From positions 97,609 to 161,608 of the forward strand of contig CAXXLC010000033.1 in the NCBI GenBank assembly GCA_963677345.2: DNA of 64,000 bases, given 5' to 3'. Position 1 is the first letter of the stretch. The number at the start of each line of letters is the position of its first letter. This DNA is from Saccharicrinis sp963677345. Its GTDB lineage: Bacteria > Bacteroidota > Bacteroidia > Bacteroidales > Marinilabiliaceae. A program made the position numbers and the translations under genes. Shown here one piece after another: positions 9,451 to 18,210 of the stretch. The notes under the pieces are model-generated. The model was not told the DNA's origin and ran no database searches. It saw only the letters and a program-made list of their open reading frames with translations.

Positions 9451-10440
9451 ATGCAAACGGTAGTAAGTGGAATACGACCAACAGGTAATTTGCACCTGGG
9501 AAATTATTTTGGAGCAGTGAAAAACTTTTTGCGTATGCAAGATGAGTATAGCTGTTATTTTTTTATCGCGGATTATCATTCATTGACTACGCATCCAACT
9601 CCGGGAGATTTGCATAATAGTGTTCGTCAGGTTTTAGCAGAATACCTGGCATGTGGACTGGATCCAGAAAAATCTACAATTTATATACAAAGTGATGTTC
9701 CTGAGATAGCTGAGTTAAGTTTGTTAATGAGTATGAATGCTTATTTAGGAGAGCTGGAAAGAACAACATCATTTAAAGATAAAGCTCGTCAGCAACCTAA
9801 TAATGTAAATGCAGGATTGTTAACCTATCCGGTTTTAATGGCCTCCGACATCATAATACACCAGGCTGATAAAGTACCGGTTGGTAAAGACCAGGAGCAA
9901 AATATGGAGATGGCTCGTAAATTTGCGACACGTTTTAACCATATGTACAAACAGGATTATTTTAAAATTCCTCAGTCATTCAATTATGGAGAGGCTCTGA
10001 TTAAAATTCCTGGATTAGATGGCTCTGGTAAAATGGGTAAGTCAGATAATAACGGAATATTTTTAGTAGAAGAGCCTAAATCTATTACTAAAAAAGTAAT
10101 GCGAGCTGTAACGGATAGTGGTCCAACAGAACCAAATTCAGTTATGACCGAACCAATTCAGAATTTATTTACATTAATGGATGTAGTTTCTACACCTGAC
10201 ACTGTTGAATATTTTAAAGATAAATTTGCTTCTTGTGAAATACGTTACGGTGATTTAAAAAAGCAACTTGCTGAAGATATCGTCAAATTTACTGCTCCTA
10301 TTCGTGAAAAAGTAAATGAAATTAAAGCTGATGAAGCTTATTTAAGTAAGGTTGTTAAAATGGGTAGAGAAAAAGCTCAAGCCAGCGCAGCTAAAACAAT
10401 TAAAGAGGTAAGAGAAATTATCGGAATTAAAAGGTTTTAA
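9451..10440 (+). CDS. trpS: Tryptophan--tRNA ligase
   Basis: 329 residues, typical for bacterial class Ic TrpRS. The HIGH-equivalent is GNLHLGNYFGA (about residues 12-22) and the KMSKS-equivalent is GSGKMGKSDNN (about 190-200); the Rossmann core also has VPVGKDQEQNMEMAR. Role: charges tRNA-Trp with tryptophan in the cytoplasm using ATP. It stands alone, with its own terminator downstream. The group II intron begins just beyond that terminator and does not disturb the coding region. Confidence 0.97.
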   Translation: MQTVVSGIRPTGNLHLGNYFGAVKNFLRMQDEYSCYFFIADYHSLTTHPTPGDLHNSVRQVLAEYLACGLDPEKSTIYIQSDVPEIAELSLLMSMNAYLGELERTTSFKDKARQQPNNVNAGLLTYPVLMASDIIIHQADKVPVGKDQEQNMEMARKFATRFNHMYKQDYFKIPQSFNYGEALIKIPGLDGSGKMGKSDNNGIFLVEEPKSITKKVMRAVTDSGPTEPNSVMTEPIQNLFTLMDVVSTPDTVEYFKDKFASCEIRYGDLKKQLAEDIVKFTAPIREKVNEIKADEAYLSKVVKMGREKAQASAAKTIKEVREIIGIKRF

Positions 10441-10454
10441 ACTCTGAATTGTAT

Positions 10455-10520
10455 GTGAGCTATGCTCACGAAACGTTTATAATATAAAAAGAGAAGGCAT
10501 CTGTATAGGTGCCTTTTTTT
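10455..10520 (+). terminator. trpS terminator region (two hairpins)
   Basis: A perfect hairpin GTGAGC-tat-GCTCAC (10455-10469) follows 14 bases after the stop. A second hairpin AAGGCA...TGCCTT (10494-10515) runs directly into seven T (10514-10520). The second is a standard intrinsic terminator. The intron described next begins within about 20 bases of the T-run. Confidence 0.85.
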
Positions 10521-10947
10521 GTATGTCGGGCATGGTAACGTGCTATCAAGATGAAATGTTCTTGAGTTCGCCTAGTTGACAGGAAGAACTAGCAATTGGC
10601 AAGGGTGTTGGGGGTGACTCCAAATCTGAAGGAAGCCATCAGCAAAGTCATGGTTCTAACGTACAGAAACCTGATATAAGGCTCAATAGTGTTGGGCAAC
10701 CGAGCAATGGATTGGGAAAGCCCCGAAGTCAACCGTAAACACTAAGGGTAAATCAGGTAGGACGTGACGAAAGTATGTTACCTTATCCCGAGAGATCTCA
10801 AAATCTGTTGTAACAAACAACAAACTGAGCGGAGACAATCAGCGAAAGATTTTGAGAAGTCAGCAGAAGACATAGTAACTCTGTTTTTTTGCAGAGAGAA
10901 GGTCAGAATCAGTTAATTAAAGAAGCAGTCGGACAAGACTTTTATCT

Positions 10948-11157
10948 ATGGAGCACCAGCAACAAATAGCTTACCAACGAGATATGTTCATAGAGCATAA
11001 ACAGGAGGCTATTGGTCAATTTGGAAATCGTAATGACGTAATCGGAGCGAAAACAACATTGGCGGGGCAATTAGGTAAAGAGACGAATCAAGGACGAGTC
11101 TTTACAGAAGGATTAATCGGTATTGTATGCTCATCTGAAAATATCAATAGAGCGTAT
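10948..11157 (+). pseudogene. Group II intron-encoded protein, N-terminal fragment
   Basis: Seventy residues (from ATG 10948, MEHQQQIAYQRDMFIEHKQE) that end in SSENINRAY, the usual lead-in to the conserved AYKQVKRNKG block of group II maturases. The rest of the protein resumes after the IS66 copy at 13450. Removing 11155-13449 (2295 bases, divisible by three) rejoins the two parts in frame as a protein of about 477 residues. The short reading-through tail in the IS end (to 11196) is not a real gene. Confidence 0.75.
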
Positions 11158-11192
11158 CCATGCTGTAATGTACACTATATAAAAATCCGTAA

Positions 11193-12674
11193 TTAGTTCT
11201 TAATGGTTTTCCAATTTCGAGGAAGAAGTTCATTTAATTGAGATGTTTTATAATCTTGTATTCTTTCAAGTACAAAGGTTAACCATTCTAAAGGATTTAC
11301 CTCATTAATTTTGCATGTAGCAAAGAAAGAATACATCATGGCAGCTTTCTTTGCTGCACTATGTGAACCTGCAAATAAATAGTTTTTCCGGCCTAAAGCT
11401 AATGGACGTATAGCATTTTCAATTTTATTATTATCAATTTCATATTTACCATTATTAATGTAGGCTTTTAATCTCGGCCAGAGGTTGTATGTATAGTTAA
11501 TTGCTTTTCCAATTGGACTTTGGGGTACCACTTGATTAATGTTGCTTTTTAGCCATTGTTCTATTTCGATTAAGACAGGTTTTGCATATAGACTTCTGTA
11601 CCTTTGTAAAGTATTTTGATCTATCAAACGCTCTTTTGCTGTTTTTTCTATTTTATAAAGCTTCTGTATCTTTTTAAGCATATATTCTGCCATATCATTG
11701 TCGTAGCTCAATGCTTTGTCAAAATAGCGCCGTGCATGTGCCATGCAAGCTAAGAGCACAATATGGCCTTTGGTTTCCATGCTTTGATACGCAATGTAAC
11801 CATCAGTTTGTAATGATCCGTTAAAATTTTTCAGAGTCTCTTCTGGTGCATCTTTATTTCTGCCCGGATGATATTTAAAAAGAACTAAACCTTGCTCAGG
11901 TGATCGATAAACCCATTGGTATCCTGAAAATAAAGCACCTTTCTTTTGTGAATCCTGAACCCCAATTGGAGATTCATCAGCTTGTAAATAATCACAATTT
12001 AAAGCTTCTTTTTCCAATAAGAGATACAAAGGATCCAATAAATCTGTCGCTTTATTAAACCATCCGTTCATTGTTGAATTGGTTAAATACAGCTTACTAC
12101 GTTTGAAAATCTGTATTTGACGATAAAAAGGGAGATGATCAACATATTTTGCAACCAATATATAAGCTAATAAACTTGCTCCGGCATTTCCCTTTGGTAT
12201 TGGCAAGGAAGGCAATTCTGAAATAACAACGCCTTGGTTATTTGGTCTTGCATATTTTGGACGGATAATTTTCCTAACAAATATTTGAGCAGGATTATAT
12301 TCTAATATTTCAGTTATCTCTTCGCCAATTTTTCTTGAACCTGGCTCAATCAAATCTGGTTCAATTATTTCTTCTACTCGTGGAAAGTGATCTGATATTT
12401 TTATGCGAATGGGAGTCTTCTTTTCCTTCTCCGGCTTTTTTCTAGTGTAATTAATTTGTTCAACTTCCGTTTCTGCTTCCTTTGTTTTTTCATCAAATAA
12501 GTCTAATTGAGAAGCGTCTTGAGATGTGGGTACAAAACGTTCACTTTTACTACCAAAAATTAGTCTCTGAAGCTCTTTGAACTGATGTTTTAAGTATTTA
12601 TGTTCAGCCAGCAGTTTTTCATATTCTGCCTTTGAAACGACTTCTTCTTGTATATCTTTTGCTTTGATTTCCAC
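11193..12674 (-). CDS. tnpC: IS66 family transposase TnpC
   Basis: 493 residues. It has the N-terminal coiled coil and leader (FGSKSERF), a zinc-finger-like region reduced in this copy, and the central DDE domain with DYLQADESPIGVQD, LLACMAHARRYFDKAL and the C-terminal NKIENAIRPLALGRKNYLFAGS segment holding the catalytic Glu, followed by the small C-terminal IS66 domain (MMYSFFATCKINEVNPLEWL). It is the catalytic protein of the element and appears full length. The gap to tnpB is 38 bases, and the stop is 28 bases from the element end. Confidence 0.95.
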   Translation of the reverse strand: MEIKAKDIQEEVVSKAEYEKLLAEHKYLKHQFKELQRLIFGSKSERFVPTSQDASQLDLFDEKTKEAETEVEQINYTRKKPEKEKKTPIRIKISDHFPRVEEIIEPDLIEPGSRKIGEEITEILEYNPAQIFVRKIIRPKYARPNNQGVVISELPSLPIPKGNAGASLLAYILVAKYVDHLPFYRQIQIFKRSKLYLTNSTMNGWFNKATDLLDPLYLLLEKEALNCDYLQADESPIGVQDSQKKGALFSGYQWVYRSPEQGLVLFKYHPGRNKDAPEETLKNFNGSLQTDGYIAYQSMETKGHIVLLACMAHARRYFDKALSYDNDMAEYMLKKIQKLYKIEKTAKERLIDQNTLQRYRSLYAKPVLIEIEQWLKSNINQVVPQSPIGKAINYTYNLWPRLKAYINNGKYEIDNNKIENAIRPLALGRKNYLFAGSHSAAKKAAMMYSFFATCKINEVNPLEWLTFVLERIQDYKTSQLNELLPRNWKTIKN

Positions 12675-12712
12675 GCTTAAAGATAATCAAAACCTTTGTA
12701 ATATCAATGGAT

Positions 12713-13075
12713 TCAAGGTGTTTTATCCTCTTGGAAAAACCTTTTTTTTTGTCTCAGATTTGTAATACAAATACCATCTATCAACATAACCATTTGAGCA
12801 TAACTTAAAATATAACATCCTTCATTTATATCATATTTGGGATATTCAAATGTGCCTTTTTCAAGCCTTTTATAATACAAAACAAATCCACTTCCTTTCC
12901 AGTGTAAAAGTTTTATTTTGTTTCTGTTTTTATTGATAAAGACAAAGACATCGCCATTCAATGGTGATTCCCCAAGATTATTTTTAACAAGGCCACATAA
13001 CCCATCGAAACTTTTTCGCATATCCGTAGCTTGTCCGTATAATTGAAATTTTAGTTCTGAAGACAAGGTAAACAT
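12713..13075 (-). CDS. tnpB: IS66 accessory protein TnpB
   Basis: 120 residues, the usual length. Diagnostic motifs are DMRKSFDGLCGLV, GDVFVFINKNRNKIKLLHW and GFVLYYKRLEKGTFEYP. Known as an accessory protein of IS66 elements, required for transposition in those tested, with unclear biochemistry. It follows tnpA with one base between the ORFs, so translation is probably coupled. Confidence 0.94.
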   Translation of the reverse strand: MFTLSSELKFQLYGQATDMRKSFDGLCGLVKNNLGESPLNGDVFVFINKNRNKIKLLHWKGSGFVLYYKRLEKGTFEYPKYDINEGCYILSYAQMVMLIDGICITNLRQKKRFFQEDKTP

Positions 13076-13076
13076 A

Positions 13077-13400
13077 TCAATACAATTTTATGAGTTCTTT
13101 AATTGTTTCTATTGAAACTCCATGCCTGTATCGAAATGTTACTCCATTAGGAAATTCAATCTCTTGATAGGTTGGTTCTTTTGTGTTTGAAACTGTTACG
13201 GGAATAAATCCAGTAGCCAATGAATCTGACTGTTTTAAGACCTTCTCTTTATTAAACTTGGTTATCCAATATTTAAGTGAATCCTGAGAAATTCCTTCTT
13301 TCTTACAAAAATCAGGCTGCTTAATTTCTCTCTTACTTTCATGCCACAGATCTACGATTCTTCGTATTTCTGCATGACGTTTTGTTATGGTTGTTTTCAT
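13077..13400 (-). CDS. tnpA: IS66 accessory protein TnpA
   Basis: 107 residues with an N-terminal helix-turn-helix-like segment (FCKKEGISQDSLKYWITKF) typical of IS66 TnpA, and the C-terminal conserved IEFPNGVTFRYRHGVSIE. It is the first gene of the minus-strand IS66 operon, starting 47 bases from the element end. Probably DNA-binding (family inference). Confidence 0.88.
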   Translation of the reverse strand: MKTTITKRHAEIRRIVDLWHESKREIKQPDFCKKEGISQDSLKYWITKFNKEKVLKQSDSLATGFIPVTVSNTKEPTYQEIEFPNGVTFRYRHGVSIETIKELIKLY

Positions 13401-13449
13401 GTTGGCAAGCTGACAAAATCCTTGGAAATATGCAATGTGTAAATTACAG

Positions 13450-14673
13450 TATGCTTACAATAGAGCTTACAAACAAGTGAAAAGGAACAAGGGCGTATCG
13501 GGAGTAGATAATATTCCCGTGGGTAAATTTGCTGACTGGTTTGCGAAAGAAGGAGACGAGTTAGTAAACCAGATACTTCGGGGCGAATACCTTCCCTCGG
13601 CAGTAAAAGCAGTAGAAATATCCAAGCCCAATGGTGGAGTACGCCAGTTAGGTATCCCAACCGTAAAGGATAGGATAATACAACAGGCAATATCTCAGGT
13701 ATTAACCCCCATTTACGAACAAGTATTTTCAAAACACAGCTATGGTTTTCGTCCCAGGCGTAATGCGAAGCAGGCAATTGAGCAAGCAAGCACGTACGTT
13801 AAGAAAGGAAGAAATGTAGTTGTTGATATGGATATGAAGAGCTTCTTTGATGAAGTGAACCACGATAGACTGATGCATCGTCTATCAAAACTTATTCACT
13901 GCAAGCCACTTCTAAAGCTAATACGCAAATACTTGCAGAGTGGAGTTATGATAGGTGGACTTGTCCACCAACGTCTGCAAGGCACACCTCAAGGAAGCCC
14001 ACTTTCCCCACTCTTATCTAATATTGTTTTAGATGAATTAGATAAGGAGCTCGAAAAGCGAGGGCATTACTTTGTTCGATACGCAGACGATTTCAGCATA
14101 TTTGTTCGCAGCCAAAGAGCAGGCGAGAGGGTGATGGAATCTGTCTGTTCGTATCTCACAAACAAACTCAAATTAAAAGTAAATGAACAGAAAAGTAAGG
14201 TTTGCAAAAGTAGCGAGACAAAGTTTTTAGGCTATAACATTCTTGATGCAGGAGTTATAACTATTGCTAAGCAAAGCGTGGAAAGGTTAAAGGAGAAAGT
14301 AAGAGAGTTAACCAAGAGAAACAGGGGAGTAAACTTTGGACAAGTAGTTTCGGAGTTGACACCGGTTCTTAGAGGTTGGCTTAATTATTTTCACATCGCC
14401 AAATGTAAGAAACTCTTACGCAACCTTGATGCTTGGATACGCCGTAAATTACGGTGTTATCGCCTGAAACAGTGCAAACGAGCCATTACGCTTAAACGCT
14501 TCTTAAGGAGTTTAGGAGTACCGAATTGGCAAAGTTGGATTTTAGCTCTTTCGGGCAAAGGGTGGTGGCGCAAATCAGGATGTCCACAAGTTCATCAAGC
14601 AATGAACCTGAAATGGTTCGAGGATTTAGGTTTGTTTAATATGTCGATTAAATACAGTCTTTTACAAAATTAA
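13450..14673 (+). pseudogene. ltrA: Group II intron reverse transcriptase/maturase, main fragment
   Basis: About 407 residues after the IS66 insertion. RT blocks are all visible: KQVKRNKGVSGVDNIPV, SKPNGGVRQLGIPTVKDRI, YGFRPRRNAKQAIEQ, DMDMKSFFDEVNHDRL, QGTPQGSPLSPLLSNI and the catalytic YADD (HYFVRYADDFSIF). The maturase X domain follows (LRGWLNYFHIAKCKKLLRNL). There is no C-terminal HNH endonuclease; the protein ends SGCPQVHQAMNLKWFEDLGL. The upstream 70 residues lie before the IS. The RT and maturase core is intact, so a truncated product from an internal start (MCKLQYAY at 13435, partly IS sequence) is conceivable but unproven. Confidence 0.9.
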
Positions 14674-14679
14674 CTTGAA

Positions 14680-14709
14680 ACCGCCGTATACGAGAGTATG
14701 TACGGTGGT
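14680..14709 (+). other. Group II intron domain V
   Basis: A stem ACCGCCGTATAC, tetraloop GAGA, return strand GTA-TG-TACGGTGGT with a two-base bulge: the shape and size of the catalytic domain V. The triad position reads CGC (in CCGCCG) rather than the common AGC; CGC is the form I know from group IIC introns. It is followed by a domain VI-like hairpin at 14719-14736. Confidence 0.8.
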
Positions 14710-14905
14710 GTGAGAGGACGGGGGAGCAATCCCCCTACCTACTCGATTGTTTAAGAGTTTATGATATAAGCAATAAAGATGAAGCATTGAATTGTTATGA
14801 TAAGCAGTGGTTATCTTTGTGAAAAAAAATTGTTTGTTAATATTCATAAAATGAGGAAGATAGTGTTTGTTTTAGAAATTATTAATAAAAATATAGTAGT
14901 ATGTA

Positions 14906-14937
14906 TTGCATAGTACCTAATAAAAGATATATATTTG
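14906..14937 (+). promoter_or_regulatory. Probable promoter of the padR-pspC operon
   Basis: TATATTTG at 14930-14937 matches the Bacteroidota -7 consensus TAnnTTTG exactly. Twenty bases upstream is TTGC (14906-14909), a weak match to the -33 TTTG. It lies 36 bases before ATG 14974. Confidence 0.5.
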
Positions 14938-14973
14938 TAATACAAACAACAATGTTTTAAAAGGTATTGTGTT

Positions 14974-15189
14974 ATGAAGTTTTTTGTTAGAAAGAATTGT
15001 TTAGTTATATCACTGTCAGTTGTAATCGTAACTCTGATTATGGCAGCTGCACCAGTTGACCTTAGTGATATAAATAAATCGGGTGAGCCTTATTCGTTCG
15101 ATTTAGAAGAGCACAATGAGGATGATTCAAATATAACATCAGGTAGTTTAGGGTTATCAGTTGGGAATCAATTTTTGATAAGATTATAA
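14974..15189 (+). CDS. Small exported or membrane protein, first gene of padR-pspC operon
   Basis: 71 residues. A basic N terminus and hydrophobic stretch (LVISLSVVIVTLIMAAA) look like a signal peptide or anchor; the rest is acidic (LEEHNEDDSNITSGS). I do not recognise a family. It has its own promoter-like element upstream and ends 17 bases before the padR start, so it is probably co-transcribed with padR and the two pspC genes. It may be a small membrane-stress component or a leader; no function is claimed. Confidence 0.6.
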   Translation: MKFFVRKNCLVISLSVVIVTLIMAAAPVDLSDINKSGEPYSFDLEEHNEDDSNITSGSLGLSVGNQFLIRL

Positions 15190-15206
15190 AAAGGAGGGAA
15201 ATGATT

Positions 15207-15533
15207 ATGAAGGTTGAAAATACAAAAGCACAAATGCGAAAGGGGGTATTAGAGTATTGTATCCTGTCAATTTTGTCAAGAAGCGATAAATATGCATCAG
15301 ATATTATTGCTGAATTAAAGGAAGCAAAAATGATTGTGGTTGAAGGTACTTTATATCCATTGCTAACCAGATTAAAGAATGCTGGCTTATTGGCATATCG
15401 CTGGGAGGAATCAACACAAGGGCCTCCACGAAAATATTATGAGCTAACCGATTCAGGTCGTGACTTTTTAAAAGAATTAGATGCTTCGTGGCAAGAACTT
15501 GTACAAGCTGTGAAATTTATAAATAACAATTAG
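15207..15533 (+). CDS. PadR family transcriptional regulator
   Basis: 108 residues of winged-helix PadR type: QMRKGVLEYCILSILSR, YASDIIAELKEAKMIVVEGT, LYPLLTRLKNAGLLAYRWEE, GPPRKYYELTDSGRDFL. An unusually good Shine-Dalgarno (AGGAGG, 15192-15197) lies nine bases before ATG 15207 and only three before ATG 15201; spacing and the usual start of the family favour 15207. PadR proteins are ligand-responsive repressors. In Bacteroidota this short PadR form usually precedes PspC genes, as here; autoregulation of the operon is likely by analogy. Confidence 0.93.
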   Translation: MKVENTKAQMRKGVLEYCILSILSRSDKYASDIIAELKEAKMIVVEGTLYPLLTRLKNAGLLAYRWEESTQGPPRKYYELTDSGRDFLKELDASWQELVQAVKFINNN

Positions 15534-15547
15534 CAAAAATCAATATC

Positions 15548-16510
15548 ATGCAAAAGACAGTAAATATAAATTTGAGTGGAAGCATCTTTTATATTGATGA
15601 TGATGCTTATACTATGTTAAGAGATTATCTTGACAAATTAGAGAGCTACTTTGGTAATCAGGAAGAAGGAAAGGAAATAATTAAGGATATTGAAAGCCGT
15701 ATTGCTGAACTATTTAACGAAAAACTTAAAGATAAAAGTGCTGTCGTAAATAAAGCAATGGTTAATGATGTTATATCTAAGATGGGACAACCTGAAGATT
15801 TTGAAGGTGAAGCTACTGAAGGACAGGGATCTAATCGTGTTAAACAAGAAGTCTATAATAAACAGAAAAAACGTTTATACAGAGATATAGATAACAGGAT
15901 TTTAGGTGGAGTATGTGGAGGAATTGCAGCATATTTTAATACAGATCCGGTATTTGTTCGAGTTCTGTTTGTTATTCTTCCATTCTTAAGTCTTGGTATT
16001 ATTATTCCTGTATATATTGTTTTATGGATAATTATTCCTGCAGCTCTTACTACTGCTCAAAAGCTTGAAATGAGAGGTGAAAATGTTACCATAAAAAATA
16101 TAGAAAAAGCAATTCGCAATGAATATGAAGATGTAAAGGAACATTTTTCAAAGGTTCGTGAGTCTAAAATGTATAAAAAAGGAGAATCATGGTGGAACAG
16201 ACTTACTAAAAGAGATAAAAATATTGTACTTGTTTTGGTGATTGTTGTTGGAGTAACAATACTGGCTAATCTTTTACAGATTAATATTATTAATGATAAT
16301 TTCGTATTTGCCACAAATTATCATCCTTTTTTTTTTAATATCTTTCATGGGGGCGGAATAGTGGGGCTTGCAATTATTTTGTTAATCATAGGATTGATTT
16401 TTAGATCAATATTTCAGATAGTAATTTATTTAATAGCCTTTTTATTTATTGCTGTACTTGGCTTTAAAGTCATAGGTTTGTTAATAGGTGGTGTTTTTAT
16501 GTTGTGTTAA
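15548..16510 (+). CDS. PspC-domain membrane protein (first of two)
   Basis: 320 residues. The N-terminal ~95 residues (TVNINLSGSIFYIDDDAY; IIKDIESRIAELF; VISKMGQPEDF) are a small helical domain that usually precedes PspC in this phylum. The PspC domain follows (RLYRDIDNRILGGVCGGIAA) with its hydrophobic hairpin, then a linker and two to four further membrane helices at the C terminus. PspC domains are linked to envelope stress responses in other phyla; the exact role in Bacteroidota is not settled. It follows padR by 14 bases and shares its N-terminal architecture with the next gene, so the two arose by duplication. Confidence 0.9.
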   Translation: MQKTVNINLSGSIFYIDDDAYTMLRDYLDKLESYFGNQEEGKEIIKDIESRIAELFNEKLKDKSAVVNKAMVNDVISKMGQPEDFEGEATEGQGSNRVKQEVYNKQKKRLYRDIDNRILGGVCGGIAAYFNTDPVFVRVLFVILPFLSLGIIIPVYIVLWIIIPAALTTAQKLEMRGENVTIKNIEKAIRNEYEDVKEHFSKVRESKMYKKGESWWNRLTKRDKNIVLVLVIVVGVTILANLLQINIINDNFVFATNYHPFFFNIFHGGGIVGLAIILLIIGLIFRSIFQIVIYLIAFLFIAVLGFKVIGLLIGGVFMLC

Positions 16511-16548
16511 TGTAAAAATATATCACAAGAAACTTAAACAACTTAAAA

Positions 16549-16655
16549 AATGAAACGAACATAAAAATTTGATTATCCATATTCTCATACATTGCCTGTC
16601 CCGATTCTTCGGGAAGGATGATTAAATTTGTTTGTGAGTTCCATTTGAGCAATGA
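16549..16655. repeat. Dispersed intergenic repeat, copy C (with CCCGAtt hairpin)
   Basis: Begins like the other copies (ATGAAACGA) and ends with ATTAAATTTG...TGAGTTCCATTTGA, matching repeats at 18211 and 35469. It also carries a small hairpin TCCCGATTCTTCGGGA (16600-16615), a motif that recurs in the 34351 repeat. It lies between the two pspC genes. Confidence 0.55.
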
Positions 16656-16672
16656 AAATTAAATTTAAACAG

Positions 16673-18148
16673 ATGAAAAAGACAATATATATAAATTTAA
16701 ACGGGTATGCATTTCATATTGAAGAAGATGCTTACGAGAGGTTAAAGCAATATCTTGATAAAATTGAAAATAATTTTTCAGATAAAGAAGAAGCGAAAGA
16801 GATAATTGCAGATATAGAATCTCGTATTGCCGAAATATTTAGAAGTAGTTATCCTTCTGCAGATGAAGTAATTACTTTAAGTAATGTAGAAGAAGTAATT
16901 AAAACAATGGGTGAGCCTGACGATATTATTGATGAGGATGAAGAGATGCATAAGTCAAAAGTAACTAATGATGAGCCTAAGTCCGGATATTCCAAAAGAC
17001 TATACAGGGATCCCGACAATCGTGTAATTGGTGGTGTTTGTGGTGGACTGGGTGCCTACTTTAATGTGGATGCTTTAGTATTTCGAGTGATCTTTTTAGT
17101 TGCTTTTATTGTATATGGTTCTTCATTGTTGCCGTATATCATTTTGTGGATTGTAATGCCTAAAGCCATTACCATTAAACAAAAGTTTGAAATGAAAGGG
17201 CCTGCTGCATATGAATCATGGGAACAGAATATTAAAAATGAATATAAAGATGTAAGTGATCGATTTAAGAAATCAAAGGCTTATCAATCGTTTAATAATG
17301 GGTTTTCGGAAGGAGGTGATAAAATGGGAAATGCTTTAAGAAAATTTATCAGTGTTATTGGTGGAGCTATAGGAATTGTAATAATGATTGCTACATTGGC
17401 AACCTTAGTAGCTCTGATTCTTACTTTTACAATTGGATTTACTCTTTTTGATTTTACTAATATTGGTAATTTCTATACATCTTTACCAAGTTACTTTCTT
17501 TACCCTCATGAAATTACATTAGGAACTATTGCTGTATTGTTAATTGTTGGAATTCCTTTGTTAATCATTTTCTTAATAGGATTTAAGCTTGTGTTTAAAT
17601 TTAAAACAAGGGTTGGACTTATAGCATTAATATCTGTAGTTTTCTGGATTGGAGCATGGGTGTTGTTAGCTTATACTTCAGCTAAGGTAGCTAAAAGCTA
17701 TTCCAATACAGAAGCTGTATATTCAAAGGATAAGTTGGATGAAAGCAATTCAAAAACAATATATTTTAAACCGAATTCAAATACTTATATACCAGAGTAT
17801 AAAGAACACCTGTTTGATATAAATAAATTAGATGTTTTTGTTGCTGATGATAAAATTTATGTTCAGGGAAATCCCCGAATAGAGGTTGTTCATGGTCCTG
17901 AATTTCAGGTGACAATCAAAAAATCAGCAAGAGGATCGGATTACACAGATGCTAAAGAAAATTGTAATAGTATTGAATACTTCTGGATACAAAAAGATTC
18001 TGTGATTTATATTGATCCTCTTTTTACTTTAACAGAGGGAACAAAGATCCGAGACCAAAAAATGCAGGTTGTATTTACAATTCCTGAAAAATATAATGTA
18101 AATATTGAAGAGACATTAGAGTGGAATGTGGATGCTAATTTAAACTAG
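16673..18148 (+). CDS. PspC-domain membrane protein (second of two)
   Basis: 491 residues from ATG 16673 (MKKTIYINLNGYAFHIEEDA), the start that aligns with its upstream paralogue; the in-frame ATG at 16652 lies in repeat sequence. It has the same N-terminal helical domain, the PspC domain (RLYRDPDNRVIGGVCGGLGA), then several membrane helices (about 215-345), and an extra C-terminal soluble beta-rich domain (about 375-491) that the first copy lacks. The extra domain is probably on the outer side of the inner membrane. It is the fourth gene of the operon. Confidence 0.9.
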   Translation: MKKTIYINLNGYAFHIEEDAYERLKQYLDKIENNFSDKEEAKEIIADIESRIAEIFRSSYPSADEVITLSNVEEVIKTMGEPDDIIDEDEEMHKSKVTNDEPKSGYSKRLYRDPDNRVIGGVCGGLGAYFNVDALVFRVIFLVAFIVYGSSLLPYIILWIVMPKAITIKQKFEMKGPAAYESWEQNIKNEYKDVSDRFKKSKAYQSFNNGFSEGGDKMGNALRKFISVIGGAIGIVIMIATLATLVALILTFTIGFTLFDFTNIGNFYTSLPSYFLYPHEITLGTIAVLLIVGIPLLIIFLIGFKLVFKFKTRVGLIALISVVFWIGAWVLLAYTSAKVAKSYSNTEAVYSKDKLDESNSKTIYFKPNSNTYIPEYKEHLFDINKLDVFVADDKIYVQGNPRIEVVHGPEFQVTIKKSARGSDYTDAKENCNSIEYFWIQKDSVIYIDPLFTLTEGTKIRDQKMQVVFTIPEKYNVNIEETLEWNVDANLN

Positions 18149-18210
18149 TGGAATCTAGATGTTTAAATAGCCTTTGTTTATTGGGGAAATTGTAATCTTA
18201 AAATTTATTC

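Larger units (their letters stand above)
11165..13447 (-). mobile_element. IS66-family insertion sequence (tnpA-tnpB-tnpC)
   Basis: Terminal inverted repeats GTAATGTACAC (11165-11175) and GTGTAAATTAC (13437-13447) differ at one position, and match may extend two bases outward (CT/AG). Inside are three co-oriented minus-strand ORFs in the canonical IS66 order. Taking the ends as 11163/13449, the eight flanking bases are TATCCATG and TATGCTTA, only 5 of 8 alike, so a clean 8-bp target duplication is not visible. The element lies within the intron-encoded protein gene, on the opposite strand. Confidence 0.88.
10540..14743 (+). mobile_element. Group II intron interrupted by an IS66 element
   Basis: The left part (from GTGCTATC near 10540, possibly from GTATG at 10521) is a structured, ORF-poor GC-richer stretch up to about 10945, as expected for domain I-III RNA. 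A reverse transcriptase/maturase ORF follows, split by an IS66 copy. At the right end is a domain V hairpin (14680-14709) with a GAGA tetraloop and two-base bulge, then a domain VI-like hairpin GGGGGAGCAATCCCCC and an end near CCTAC at about 14743. The 5' and 3' ends are judged by eye and uncertain by 20 bases or so. Without the IS the intron would be about 1.9 kb. It sits just past the trpS terminator, a preferred site of group IIC introns. Confidence 0.85.

Noticed and set aside
10948..11196. A separate small gene before the IS66 copy
   Set aside because: The residues match the lead-in of group II intron proteins and rejoin the downstream fragment in frame once the IS is removed; the last residues are IS sequence.
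13397..13789. Minus-strand ORF overlapping the start of the maturase
   Set aside because: It is antisense to a clear reverse transcriptase and spans the IS end; its composition is not protein-like.
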